DNA of 64,000 nucleotides. Source: Streptomyces monomycini (GTDB lineage Bacteria; Actinomycetota; Actinomycetes; Streptomycetales; Streptomycetaceae). Shown piece by piece: positions 26,957 to 36,157 of the stretch. Both the position numbers and the translations under genes were made by a program. The stretch spans positions 62,001 through 126,000 of the forward strand of contig NZ_JAFIQY010000013.1 in the NCBI RefSeq assembly GCF_022271435.1, given 5' to 3'. The notes under the pieces were generated by a model. That model ran no database searches, was not told the origin of the DNA, and saw only the letters and a program-made list of their open reading frames with translations. Within the stretch, counting starts at the first letter, position 1; the number at the start of each line of letters is the position of its first letter.

Positions 26957-29900
26957 TCAGCTCGCCATCGTCGTCGGAAGCACCAGCGGTGCGTCGGTCA
27001 GGGTGGTCTGCGCGCGGGCCGCGTACTTGTCGAGTGCCCCGTCGGCCTGCGCGTGCCCCCAGCGCCCCAGCGCGTCGTGGACGGCCGTTCGCCTGGCCGT
27101 CACCCCGCTCGCGGCCAGGGTGTCGGCGATCAGACGCGGGCTGGCCGGGTCGGCCGCGGGGCCCGGCCCGGCAGGGGCCGCGTCGCGGAGCGGCATCCGG
27201 CCTTCCGGCAGTGCCTCCACACCGAGTGCCTCCGTGCTGATCGGCCCGACCTCGTCTCCGGTCGAGGGATCGGGGACCTCGACGCGCAGGCCGACGAGGC
27301 GGCCGGGGAGCAGGCCCTCGCCCAGGCCCGGCTCCCCTGGCGGGCCCCACAGTGCGCTCGGCACGCCTCGCTTGATCTGGGTGATCGTCCACCCGTACTG
27401 CTTCCAGGGGAACACGCTGTCGTTGCGTTTGATGGTGACCCGGTGCTCGGAGGTCAGATTCCGCTTTCCCATGGGGCGGATGTCGACGGCTTCGCCGTCT
27501 TCACCGAAGGTGTCGTCGTTGACGTAGGTCTGCGACGCGGGCAGCGCCGAGGTGGTCTCCACGACGAACCCGGCGGCGGTGATGGCGGTCGGCGCGTGCG
27601 CGGCGGTGCGAGCCGCGAGCTCGGCGGGGTCGAGGTCGGGCAGCAGTCCGGCGAGCGGGGTGATGGCCAGCGGGTCGGGCAGCTGTTGGCGGAACTCCCG
27701 CCAGTCCTGGGGCGGCAGCGCAGGCCGGGAGGCTCCGAAGCCGAAGCTGAAGCTGACGAACCAGACCTTGACGTTCACCCGGCCGCCCAGCGGCGGGGTC
27801 CACAGGTCGATGCTCACCCCGACCTCGATGGAGACCCGGACCTTGACGAACCAGACCTTGATCGTGAAGGCGACGCCGACGCGGACGCCGACGTTCACCT
27901 CCAGGTGGAAAGGGCTCCACTGGACCAGAGCGTGGACGTACGCGGTGAACCAGGCGGACAGCAGGCCCTTTTCGTAGCGGGCCTCCAGGCGGCCGCCGGC
28001 CATGATCGCATTCGGGGTGAGCGCGGTGTACAGCTCAGCACTGACACGGATGTTGTTGTCCGGTGACCAGATGAAGCCCATGCGCGCCGGGCGCGGGTAG
28101 TGCGCGGGGACGTTGCAGGAGGGGTGGTATCCGCCGGCGGTGATGGCGAAATCGCCCTGGTTGGGTCCTCCGGTCCAGATGTGGACGGCGATGCCGCCGG
28201 TCAGACGCGCGGACTCGTGGAAGAGGAACGAGCCGTCGGCGACGGCGACGTCCATCGACAGCAGGCCCTTGCGGTCCTCGTAAGCGAGCCGGAGGTCGAT
28301 GTTGAGGCGCGCCTGGACCTTCCGGCCTGGCTGGGCGTTCCTGGGGAACGTCACCGTGGTGCGGCCGAGCAGCATCACGGCCAGGTCCTTGCCGAACGTG
28401 ACCACGGCCAGGGCGCGGGACTGGATGAACCTGAACGAGGTGAACTGGACGCCGACCGCCGCCCAGTAGCTGCCGGGCGCCGGCTTCAGCCACGCCTCCG
28501 GTCCCATCAGCAGTTCCAGGATGTCCTGCGGTGACGGCGCCCCGGAGCCGGTCAGGCGTCGGACGAGCGGGAATGTGCCGACCTCGTCGACCGCCGGCAG
28601 TCGCAGGTCACTGTTGACGCCGAAGCCGCCGGACAGCCCGGTGACGGTGAACGCCGGCGGTCCGAACAGGGCTACGTCCCCGGCGCCGCCGGCCTCACCG
28701 AACAGGAAGACCGAGGACCAGCCGTCGATGCTGCGGGCGTAGGTACCCAGCGCGGTCATGGCGAAGAACCCTGCCTCCACCTCGACCGAACCGCCGAGCA
28801 GCACGGCAAAGTCAGGGTCGGGGCGGTTCTCGAACGCGCCGGCGATGCTCAGCGGCGGCTGGTCCATACGCAGCGTCGCGCCGGACAGCACCGGCCGGGC
28901 CCCGGCCGTGGCGAGGTCGGCGTCGACGGCGATGCCCAGGCCCAGCAAGGCGAACTCGACCGGGCCGACCTGGAGGGTCGCGTCGAAGGCGAGGAAGACC
29001 TGCGGAGCGGTGTAGCCGACCGCGAGCCGCTTCAGGCGCAGCGGGCCGACGGCGAGGTCCAGGTCGCGGCCTGCGTCGGCGGGCCCGGCCCGCCGGGCCC
29101 GCAGGTTGCCGCCGCCCCGGCGGTTCCAGATCTCCAAGAACAGGGGCGGCTGCCCGTCCCCGCCGAAGGTGTAGGCGAGGGTCAGGCAGAGTCCTGCGTC
29201 GGGGGCTTGCTCGGGGAAGGCGGGCACGGTGGTGGAGGCGATGCCGTCCGGGGCCGCCAACGCTGCGGCCTCCCGGCCGGCCGGGAGCGGCCCTTGAGCG
29301 ATCCGCCCGTGATCTGCCGTGCCCAATTCCCCCACTTCCGCCAGCAACGCGTTCGCCGCTACGGCGGCTGCCTCGTCCCAGCCCGCCGAGGTGAGCGCGA
29401 ACCCGACACCTTCCACCACCACGTCGCTCTCCGCAGGGACCAGTTCCCCGACCATCGGCAGCTGCGTGGCCGCGGCGCGCACCTCCAGCCGGGCCGCCGC
29501 CCCGAACGCCCGGCCCACCGCCACGAAGGCCCACGAGGTGTATCCAGCCGCCACTACGAGCGCCACCCGCCCGGTGCCCGGCTCGTACCACAGCATCAGG
29601 GAGTCCAGCCGGGGCAGCAGCGCGGCCGGCGTGCCGGCCGGGCCGTCGAGCCCCAGTGCCGGCAGCAGGTCCAGGCCCTCGACCGGCTCGTTACCCGCGT
29701 CCCACCGCGCCGCCAGCCACTTCCCGGCCGCGTCCCGCGCCGCCTGCACGCCGAAGCTCATCGGCCGGGTCGGCAGCGTCAGCTCCAACGTCCCGGAGAC
29801 GGCCGTCTCGCCGCCGCTCGCGGCCAGACGCAGCTCCAGTGCCGCACTCTTCTCGCCCAGGACGACGGTGCTGTGCAGCACCACGGTGACGTTCGCCTGG

Positions 29901-31255
29901 TCGTCGAACTCGACGAGCAGCTCTTCGATGGCCAGGTCCGCGACGAACGCCGGCGGCGTGAACCCCACTGCGGCGAACACGTCGGCGGGCCGGATGCCGG
30001 AGCCCTGCGCCCGGAACGACCAGCCGGCGCTCGTCCAGGCTCCGGTGACGTCCAGTGTTCCCGTCTCGCCGATCCGCCACTGTGCGCCCACCTCACCCGC
30101 GGCCTCGTCGCCGAAGCGCGAGACGGTCAGGGTCACCCCGGTCAGTTCGATCCGGTCGCCGCCGAGGCGCCAGGCGTTCTCCAGCGTGGCGGAAAAGCTG
30201 TAGCCACTGGCCGGAGGCGGGTTCAGATCGCCCTCGACGGTCAGCGCACCGACCATCGCGTCGGCGGGGACCCCCATCCCCGACGGCAGCGAGCCGGCCA
30301 GCGAGGCCAGGGGGAACGGCTCGGTGAGCGTCCCGCTCAAAGCCTTGTCCGGGTAGGCGACGTGCACCTCCACGAGCACGTCGGCACCCAGCCGCACCCG
30401 CCCGCCGACACCGACCACCAACGCCGGGGACCTGCTCAACGGATTTTCGACCTGGAACTCCGCAGCCAGCGCCTCGATCGTCAGCGCGCCGGGGATCACC
30501 TCCCACTCGGTGCCGAGCGAGACCGCCATGCCCGCTTCCAGCCAGTCGTACTCCACGGTGTCCGCGCCTGGAGCCTGCTCGGCCTGCCGCGGCACGAACT
30601 TGATCGCCAGTGCGGTCAGGGCGAGCGCGACGGCGCTGGGCACGTCCGGCGGCAGCCGGAAGTCACCGGGCCGCAGGTTCGCGAAGTCCAGCAGGTCATC
30701 TGGACTGTCCAGCGGCACGTCCGGGAACCTGCCGGTGACGAACCACTGCTGGCCGGAGCCCAGCGGCGCATAGCCCCACACATAGGGCTTCGGATCGGCC
30801 CCGGCATCCGGGAAATTCAGGTCCGTCCCGAACCCGAGCCGGCCCTCCACCCCGCCGCCGGCCTTCGGCTCAGCCCCGAACACCACATGCAAGGCGCCGA
30901 GCCCCACGCGCTCCAGAGCGGCCGGGATTGCCTTCACCTCGTCCGGCAGCCCCTCGCCCTCGGGCAGCCGAACATCCACCCGCACCCCGGCGACGTACGC
31001 CCACGCCTCGTCCGGCAGGAAGAACACGGTGGCCGCGGAGGTCACCTGCGAGGCCAGCCGGATCGTACCGGCCAGGGACAGCCGCTCCACCTCCACGGCC
31101 ACGTCACCGACGAGGTCGATCACACCCTCCGGGAGGAAGCGCCCGAAGAGGCCGAGGATGTCGGGCATGCCGAGGTCGGCCGGCCCGAGCTGGAACGAGC
31201 CCTCACCCTGGGCGATCTCCAGGGCTTTGCGAAGATCACTGACGGCAAGCGGCAT
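26957..31255 (-). CDS. Very large beta-rich protein, probably DUF6603 type
   Basis: 1432 residues. The ATG at 31255 (MPLAVSDLRKALEIAQGEGS) follows AGGGGA; the upstream extension to 31489 looks non-coding. It consists of repeating amphipathic beta strands (VAVEVERLSLAGTIRLASQV, GRVRLGADVLVEVHVAYPD, VWFVKVRVSIEVGVSIDL). The long Gly-rich core (FTVTGLSGGFGVNSDLRLPA, TLRMDQPPLSIAGAFENRPD) is what I recall of DUF6603 proteins. The C-terminal 150 residues are a separate charged region. There is no signal peptide. It is the first gene of the four-gene operon, so its promoter should lie in 31256-31732. Confidence 0.85.
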   Translation of the reverse strand: MPLAVSDLRKALEIAQGEGSFQLGPADLGMPDILGLFGRFLPEGVIDLVGDVAVEVERLSLAGTIRLASQVTSAATVFFLPDEAWAYVAGVRVDVRLPEGEGLPDEVKAIPAALERVGLGALHVVFGAEPKAGGGVEGRLGFGTDLNFPDAGADPKPYVWGYAPLGSGQQWFVTGRFPDVPLDSPDDLLDFANLRPGDFRLPPDVPSAVALALTALAIKFVPRQAEQAPGADTVEYDWLEAGMAVSLGTEWEVIPGALTIEALAAEFQVENPLSRSPALVVGVGGRVRLGADVLVEVHVAYPDKALSGTLTEPFPLASLAGSLPSGMGVPADAMVGALTVEGDLNPPPASGYSFSATLENAWRLGGDRIELTGVTLTVSRFGDEAAGEVGAQWRIGETGTLDVTGAWTSAGWSFRAQGSGIRPADVFAAVGFTPPAFVADLAIEELLVEFDDQANVTVVLHSTVVLGEKSAALELRLAASGGETAVSGTLELTLPTRPMSFGVQAARDAAGKWLAARWDAGNEPVEGLDLLPALGLDGPAGTPAALLPRLDSLMLWYEPGTGRVALVVAAGYTSWAFVAVGRAFGAAARLEVRAAATQLPMVGELVPAESDVVVEGVGFALTSAGWDEAAAVAANALLAEVGELGTADHGRIAQGPLPAGREAAALAAPDGIASTTVPAFPEQAPDAGLCLTLAYTFGGDGQPPLFLEIWNRRGGGNLRARRAGPADAGRDLDLAVGPLRLKRLAVGYTAPQVFLAFDATLQVGPVEFALLGLGIAVDADLATAGARPVLSGATLRMDQPPLSIAGAFENRPDPDFAVLLGGSVEVEAGFFAMTALGTYARSIDGWSSVFLFGEAGGAGDVALFGPPAFTVTGLSGGFGVNSDLRLPAVDEVGTFPLVRRLTGSGAPSPQDILELLMGPEAWLKPAPGSYWAAVGVQFTSFRFIQSRALAVVTFGKDLAVMLLGRTTVTFPRNAQPGRKVQARLNIDLRLAYEDRKGLLSMDVAVADGSFLFHESARLTGGIAVHIWTGGPNQGDFAITAGGYHPSCNVPAHYPRPARMGFIWSPDNNIRVSAELYTALTPNAIMAGGRLEARYEKGLLSAWFTAYVHALVQWSPFHLEVNVGVRVGVAFTIKVWFVKVRVSIEVGVSIDLWTPPLGGRVNVKVWFVSFSFGFGASRPALPPQDWREFRQQLPDPLAITPLAGLLPDLDPAELAARTAAHAPTAITAAGFVVETTSALPASQTYVNDDTFGEDGEAVDIRPMGKRNLTSEHRVTIKRNDSVFPWKQYGWTITQIKRGVPSALWGPPGEPGLGEGLLPGRLVGLRVEVPDPSTGDEVGPISTEALGVEALPEGRMPLRDAAPAGPGPAADPASPRLIADTLAASGVTARRTAVHDALGRWGHAQADGALDKYAARAQTTLTDAPLVLPTTMAS

Positions 31256-31732
31256 GACTGCATCAATCCCCTGTCGTGGCACGTCGCAGGGCCCACGGAA
31301 TAACGGAATGCGACCGGAAGGTGACCCTCCGATCTCGGAACCTAGCGTCGCGTATCCGTCGGGGGAAAGGGTGCCAATCGCCCAGCGTGGCGCAAAAGCG
31401 TGATGATGCCGTGGGTACCGGGGAGCAGTTCGCGGACGCGGTCCGCGTAGACCATGCACGGGGCGGCGGTTTCGCCGTGGCAGCGTCAAGCCGCTGGCGG
31501 TCTCGACGACAGGTCCGGCGGTGTGGCCACAATTCGATGCGCAGGCTGTCGGTCGGGGTGCGACGAGGTCCCGCCCCGACAGCGAAGGACTCGGCGTCGG
31601 TCCCCTTGGTGGCGTCGTTCTTGCGCATCGTGACCGACCACTGGCAAGAGGTGGAGGCGGGACGCTGGCGGGTCGCGCTGGCCGTCGGCTGGTCCCCGCA
31701 TGCGCGGGGGCAGCCCGGGGCGCGCCGTGCTC
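31256..31732. promoter_or_regulatory. Upstream region of the four-gene block
   Basis: 477 bases between the first gene of the large operon and the end of the VanZ-like gene, which is also on the minus strand. No supported open frame is present on either strand. It must hold the promoter of the operon and the 3' end signals of the VanZ-like gene, but no clear promoter hexamers or hairpin were identified. Confidence 0.45.
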
Positions 31733-32818
31733 CTAGAGAACCTTGGTGGTCAGGCCCGTTATGCGTCCGGTCGTCGATACGGCGATGTCGAGCCGCATCG
31801 GTGTCATGACGCCGTGGTCGTAGCGCCGGTAGCTGAGCAGGCGGGTGTGCGGATCGTTTCTCGGGTGTTCGAACCGGGCTTCGGCGTCGGCTGTTTCCTT
31901 CGGGAACCAGGTGCGGGCGAATCGTTCCGCCGACTTCCGTGTCTCCGTGTCGGGGAGGGAACGGGAGGAGGCGTCTGCTGCGTGCTGGTGGCTGACTGTT
32001 CTGAGTTCTACGAGCTTGCGGTCCGGCCACGTGGCCACGACGGATCCGCGGCTGGTGTCGGCGCGCAGGACCCACCGTCGCTGCCCGTCCTGCGGTTTGC
32101 GCATCTCTGTCGTGCCGTTGGCTTGTTCTCCCAGCAGTTCGGTGACCGTGCCGGCGAACCACTCCTGCATGGCTGCGGTGCTGCCGAGTTCAGCTCTCGA
32201 ACGGTAGGTCGTCGCCTCGTGGTCCTCGATGGTGAGGGTGGCGGGAAACGCCGTCGCGACGGCGCAGGCGCTCACGATGACAGCGCCGGAGCCCCAGAGC
32301 GTGTCCCGCCGGGTGAAGGGCGAGCGGCGTCGGCGGCGCCCTGGGAAGAGGCAGAGGCTGAGGCAGCCTAGGGACAGGCCGATGATGCCGCCCAGGGCAT
32401 TCGCTTTGATGTCGTCGTAGCTGCACGTTCGGCCCAGCGTCAGGTGCCCCTGGGCGAGTTCTATCGCACTGGTCAGTATCACCGTCCCGGCGAGTACGAG
32501 TACCGGCCGCCGAAAGAGGAGAACGGCCAGAAAGCACAGCGGGACGAACAGCAGAATGTTCAACTGGGCTGATTCGGAGGCCAGGAAGGCAGCGCCGGGA
32601 AGCCCCTGATCGCATGTGCCGGGCGCTTCGCTTCCTAAAGAGCTCGGCATCAGAGTCACGGTGAGTACACCGGCCAGCGCCATGGTGAACAACGTCGGCA
32701 GAACGACGGAACGACCACGTAACTTGGCGATGAGGCCGACCGGAACGGCCAGTAAGAGGGCGATGATGACGAATGCCGGAACAAGACCGGGCACCGCACC
32801 GACCGATGCTTCAATCAC
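31733..32818 (-). CDS. VanZ-family membrane protein with extracytoplasmic C-terminal domain
   Basis: 361 residues. Residues 1-200 carry about six hydrophobic helices with the VanZ-type core (LNILLFVPLCFLAVLLF, AIELAQGHLTLGRTCSYDDI, NALGGIIGLSLG). A further membrane helix near residue 185 (AVIVSACAVATAFPA) leads to a soluble domain of about 150 residues (EDHEATTYRSRAELGSTAAM, WVLRADTSRGSVVATWPD). VanZ proteins are associated with low-level teicoplanin resistance and envelope functions; the extra C-terminal domain has no recognised family. It ends 477 bases upstream of the four-gene operon. Confidence 0.8.
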   Translation of the reverse strand: MIEASVGAVPGLVPAFVIIALLLAVPVGLIAKLRGRSVVLPTLFTMALAGVLTVTLMPSSLGSEAPGTCDQGLPGAAFLASESAQLNILLFVPLCFLAVLLFRRPVLVLAGTVILTSAIELAQGHLTLGRTCSYDDIKANALGGIIGLSLGCLSLCLFPGRRRRRSPFTRRDTLWGSGAVIVSACAVATAFPATLTIEDHEATTYRSRAELGSTAAMQEWFAGTVTELLGEQANGTTEMRKPQDGQRRWVLRADTSRGSVVATWPDRKLVELRTVSHQHAADASSRSLPDTETRKSAERFARTWFPKETADAEARFEHPRNDPHTRLLSYRRYDHGVMTPMRLDIAVSTTGRITGLTTKVL

Positions 32819-32942
32819 CGATGACGTCTTTCGTCGAGACGAGGCGATGGAGCACCACCCCGTGAGCCTGCACCGGAATCGGTGGGGAGGACGGACGCGG
32901 AGTGACGTTACCGGACGACGTATTCGGTGGTGCGGTGAGGGA

Positions 32943-33446
32943 TCAATGAGCCAGGCGCTGGTACAAGGCCATGGGGGTCACATAGCCGGGCCAGCGGCCG
33001 TCGTCGAAGAGATGGACTCCGGCGTCCTGGTGGCTCTGGTCCACGAGTTGGGAGCAGATCATGTGGCCCGTGGCGGCGACGTAGCGCCGGAGCCCCGGGA
33101 AGGGCAGGCGTAGCCGGTGCACGGCGATGGCCAGGAAGTCGAGGAAGCTGTACGGGACGCCCTCGTAACGGCGGCCGGCCGCGCATATCGCGTCGCGCCG
33201 GGCGTCGGTGAGTCCTTCCGGGCACACGTACAGGACATCCACGCCGTCGTAGGCCGACAGGGACCGGACGGTCGCACCGCCGGGTTCGGCTTCGATCAGC
33301 ATGTCGCCGGGCAGGACGAGGAAGGCGTGCTGGTAATCCCCGAAACCGTTTCCGTTCAGCCACTGGCCGATACGGATCAAGCGGCCCACATTGCCGCTGA
33401 TTCGGGTGAGACCTATGTCTCCGGGCATGGGCAGGGCATGCTGCAT
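32943..33446 (-). CDS. Permuted NlpC/P60 (YiiX-like) papain-fold protein
   Basis: 167 residues without a signal peptide. The order of catalytic motifs is that of circularly permuted NlpC/P60 proteins: PGDIGLTRISG at the N-terminus, His in DYQHAFLVLPGDMLIEAEPG, then VPYSFLDFLAI and the Cys in GHMICSQLVDQ. Members are peptidases, amidases or lipid-modifying hydrolases; the substrate is unknown here. It is transcribed toward the VanZ-like gene with 124 bases between them. Confidence 0.75.
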   Translation of the reverse strand: MQHALPMPGDIGLTRISGNVGRLIRIGQWLNGNGFGDYQHAFLVLPGDMLIEAEPGGATVRSLSAYDGVDVLYVCPEGLTDARRDAICAAGRRYEGVPYSFLDFLAIAVHRLRLPFPGLRRYVAATGHMICSQLVDQSHQDAGVHLFDDGRWPGYVTPMALYQRLAH

Positions 33447-33610
33447 CCGCGGCTCCGAGGCACACAGTGGGTGGGTTTTCTGTGTGATACCCGTTCCGGA
33501 GCCGTTGAAAGGAGGCGGTGCGGGGGAATTCCTCTCGAACTGCCGCCTGCGGCAGGGGCGGTGGCGGAATCGGAGGTGGCGGTGGGGCCGTTGCCGGGGC
33601 CGGTGCCGGT

Positions 33611-33862
33611 TCAGCGCAGTTCGTAGTGCCAGCTGCCGTCGGAGGGTTCGTACCGCATGTGTACGCGGGCGACCGCGCGCAGGCGGTCGCGGTCCTGCCG
33701 GGTGACGGTCACCGCGCCGCCTGCCTTGTCGAGCACGTACTTCAGCGCGGATTCGAGCTCGTCGCGCCTGCGGGCGAGTTGTGCGAGCTCGGACTGCGAG
33801 TGCTGCAACCGGGCTTGCAGCAGGGCGATCCGCTGCTCGGAAGTTTCGTCGTCATTCGCCAT
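33611..33862 (-). CDS. Small coiled-coil protein
   Basis: 83 residues starting MANDDETSEQRIALLQARLQ, with a strong heptad region (LARRRDELESALKYVLDKAG) and a C-terminal stretch ending YEPSDGSWHYELR. It is probably a soluble dimer of unknown function. The ATG at 33862 has only a distant GAGG upstream. It follows a small secreted-protein gene by 127 bases. Confidence 0.65.
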   Translation of the reverse strand: MANDDETSEQRIALLQARLQHSQSELAQLARRRDELESALKYVLDKAGGAVTVTRQDRDRLRAVARVHMRYEPSDGSWHYELR

Positions 33863-33989
33863 GGCGCCGGCGTCCTCGGGCACGGATCGGCGGGCGAGGC
33901 GGGAGAGGCGCCTCGCCCGGACCGTTCGCGTGCCGGCAGGCACACCCGGTGGGAAGCCGGATGTGCCCGCCATCAAGGCGCTGGGACAA

Positions 33990-34196
33990 TCAGTCCTGCT
34001 CCAGGTCCCCGAATCGGGCCGCCGAGTTCCAGTTGCCGCTGCCCCAGTTGTGCGAGGCGTGGCTCGGCGCGTTGGTGTACTTGCTGATGTTGACGAGGTC
34101 GTCGTCGTGACCGTGGGCCTGGGCCGCAACGACGCCGGCGGCGGACAGGCCCACCACCGCGAGGCCGACGAAGAGCGGACGCATGACAGAACGCAT
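33990..34196 (-). CDS. Tiny secreted protein, unknown function
   Basis: 68 residues. The ATG at 34196 is preceded by a near-perfect AAAGGAGG, so translation should be strong. The signal peptide MRSVMRPLFVGLAVVGLSAA ... AQA ends near residue 26, leaving a mature peptide of about 42 residues, rich in His, Asn and Ser (HGHDDDLVNISKYTNAPSHA). No cysteines, so it is not a chaplin. Possible roles are metal binding or a cell-surface function. No family is recognised. Confidence 0.8.
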   Translation of the reverse strand: MRSVMRPLFVGLAVVGLSAAGVVAAQAHGHDDDLVNISKYTNAPSHASHNWGSGNWNSAARFGDLEQD

Positions 34197-34696
34197 ACCA
34201 ACATCCTCCTTTGAGGCGTGCTGAGAGTGACTGACGCTTCGATTCAACCCTCGGCGATCGGTCATATGAAAGGAGAAACGCGCCTTTTCTCCCGATTTAC
34301 CCGGTTGGCCTAAGCGAGGGAAAGGTGGGAGGACGGGTGGGCGAGGGGTGGGGGTGGGCTCGGGGCGGGCAGCTACGGAGAGAGCGTCGGAGGCCGCCAG
34401 GGCCGTAGGGGCCACAGGTGTCGCGGGGCCTTGGAGGCTCAAGGGGCGCAATGGCCCTGATGCGGGGACCGTTGGGGTCACCCGATCGGCGTACGGGCAT
34501 GGCGGGCGTGGACGGAGCGTGGTCAGAGGGTGTGGGTCTGGACACATATGGAGCATCCCGCGTGCCGGGCACGTAGCGGTCGTGGCAGGTCAGCCGCGCG
34601 CGTACGGTGCCCATGGCCGGGCCGGCGCAGCGCTGCGCCGGACGGGGGCACTTCGGCGAGGGGACGTTGTCAGTGGCCGCCCCTAGCATGGACGGC
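34197..34696. other. Intergenic region, G-rich, divergent
   Basis: About 500 bases between the tiny secreted-protein gene (minus) and a small plus-strand gene. It is G-rich on the plus strand with no supported open frame. Promoters for both flanking genes should lie here. TAGCAT at 34684-34689, seven bases before the ATG at 34697, could be a -10 element for a leaderless message. Confidence 0.4.
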
Positions 34697-34882
34697 ATGT
34701 CCCCAACTCCTCCCCCCTGCATGGGTGCGCCCCTTGCTGCGGCCGACGCGAACGAAGCGATCCGGCGGTTCGTGCGTGCCCGCCGCGGCCGGTCGTGGAC
34801 GGCTGAGGACCGTGCGGAGTATGCGCGGCTGCTGGAGATATGGACGCTCGCGGCCCGCAGAGCTGTCGTCGAGGCCGTCTGA
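34697..34882 (+). CDS. Small conserved-type protein, unknown
   Basis: 61 residues (or 64 from the ATG at 34688). After a short Pro-rich start it forms a helical pair: ANEAIRRFVRARRGRSWTAE, then DRAEYARLLEIWTLAARRAV. The WTAEDRAEYARLLEIW pattern is, from memory, common to small Streptomyces proteins of unknown role. No ribosome-binding site is seen, in line with leaderless initiation at 34697. Confidence 0.7.
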   Translation: MSPTPPPCMGAPLAAADANEAIRRFVRARRGRSWTAEDRAEYARLLEIWTLAARRAVVEAV

Positions 34883-35040
34883 GCCGACCACGGACCGCGA
34901 GCGCGAGAGCCGAGGACGGCGGAACGGAGAGCCACGACGGCCGAGGACGGCGAAAGGGAAACTCGCGACGGCGCGTGATCGGAAAACGATGGCGGTGAGG
35001 GGCGTACCGCTGCTTGGATGCGGGCGTGAACGCTGCCGAG

Positions 35041-36021
35041 ATGGACGAGAACCGCCACGCCGACCTGCTGCTGGAGCAGTTGCTCGGCCGGATCGAGGAG
35101 TACTACGACGCCGTTCCGCGCAGCGCCGCCCGTGCCGAGGACTTCGGGGCGTTGACCCTCTTCGTACGCGACGGCCGGGGCTGGCCGTACTACGCGCGGC
35201 CCGCCCTCGGGCGGACGGGGAACGAGGTGAGCGCCGCCGAGGTGGAACGGGTCCGGGACCGGCAGCGGGAGCTGAGCGTGCCGGAGAACTTCGAATGGGT
35301 GGCCGAGAACTCGCCGCACCTGCGCGCCGCGGTGGAGGAAGCGGGGCTGGTGGTGCACGAGCACCCGCTGCTCGCCCTGGATCTGAGCGCGGGCCGGACA
35401 GCAGGTGGCGGCGCGTCAGCCGGGGCGGAAGGTGTGGGCGGGGCCGGGGAGGCGATGTGCGTCCGGGTGATCGAGGACGGTGACCCGGCGCTGCCGTACG
35501 CCGTCGCCGTGCCGTACATCGCCTTCGGGCAGCCCGACACCCAGGTGGGCGCGGCAGGCACCCGCGAGCTGGCGGAGGCGGTCCGGCAGCTCGTCGAGGA
35601 CGGGACGGTGGACGTCGTGGCGGAGCGCATACGGGACGGGTACACCGCGGTGGCGGTGGCGGAGGAGAACGGCGTCGCGCTGTGCGCCGGCCAGCACCAG
35701 CCGGTCGGCGCGGTCAGCGAGATCGTCGGCGTGGGGACGCTGCCCAGTGCCCGCCGCCGCGGCCTGGGGCTCGCGGTGACCGCCGCGCTGGTGGCCGACG
35801 CCCGTGAGCGGGGCGTCCGTACGGTGTTCCTGTCGGCGAACGACGACGAGGTGGCACGGATCTACGAGCGGCTCGGATTCCGGCGGGTCGCCACCGCGCT
35901 GATCGCGGAGCCTGCGGAGGGCGGGGAGCCCGCGGGGGCTGGGGATGCCGCGGGGGCTGGGGATGCCGCGGGGGCTGGGGATGCCGCAAACCCTGCGGAG
36001 GGTGGGGAGCCCGCGGAGTAG
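35041..36021 (+). CDS. GNAT-family N-acetyltransferase
   Basis: Predicted to transfer an acetyl group from acetyl-CoA to an amine. The C-terminal half has the GNAT core: SEIVGVGTLPSARRRGLGLA (acetyl-CoA-binding loop), VTAALVADARERGVRTVFLS and NDDEVARIYERLGFRRV. The N-terminal half (FFVRDGRGWPYYARPALG type) is a second, degenerate GNAT-like module common in these proteins of about 300 residues. Starts at TTG 35014, GTG 35026 or ATG 35041 are possible; the ATG is used. The C-terminus has three copies of AGAGDA, encoded by short DNA repeats at 35937-35985. Confidence 0.85.
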   Translation: MDENRHADLLLEQLLGRIEEYYDAVPRSAARAEDFGALTLFVRDGRGWPYYARPALGRTGNEVSAAEVERVRDRQRELSVPENFEWVAENSPHLRAAVEEAGLVVHEHPLLALDLSAGRTAGGGASAGAEGVGGAGEAMCVRVIEDGDPALPYAVAVPYIAFGQPDTQVGAAGTRELAEAVRQLVEDGTVDVVAERIRDGYTAVAVAEENGVALCAGQHQPVGAVSEIVGVGTLPSARRRGLGLAVTAALVADARERGVRTVFLSANDDEVARIYERLGFRRVATALIAEPAEGGEPAGAGDAAGAGDAAGAGDAANPAEGGEPAE

Positions 36022-36157
36022 TCCGGAGCGCCGGTGGGGGAAAATGGGGCGTGCAGGAGCAGGCCGGGGAAACGGGCCAGGTCTGAGGCCGGAATCGGGC
36101 CGGAGTCGGAACCGACACTGGGTCCGGTCCAGGTCCGGGAGTGAGGTTGTTGTGGAC

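Noticed and set aside
19370..31255. Contractile injection system or prophage tail operon
   Set aside because: No sheath, tube, baseplate, tape-measure or AAA+ ATPase protein was recognised; only one protein has a fibre-like repeat.
29207..31303. 698-codon plus-strand frame opposite the 1432-aa gene
   Set aside because: No coherent protein pattern, and it is antisense to a well-supported gene.
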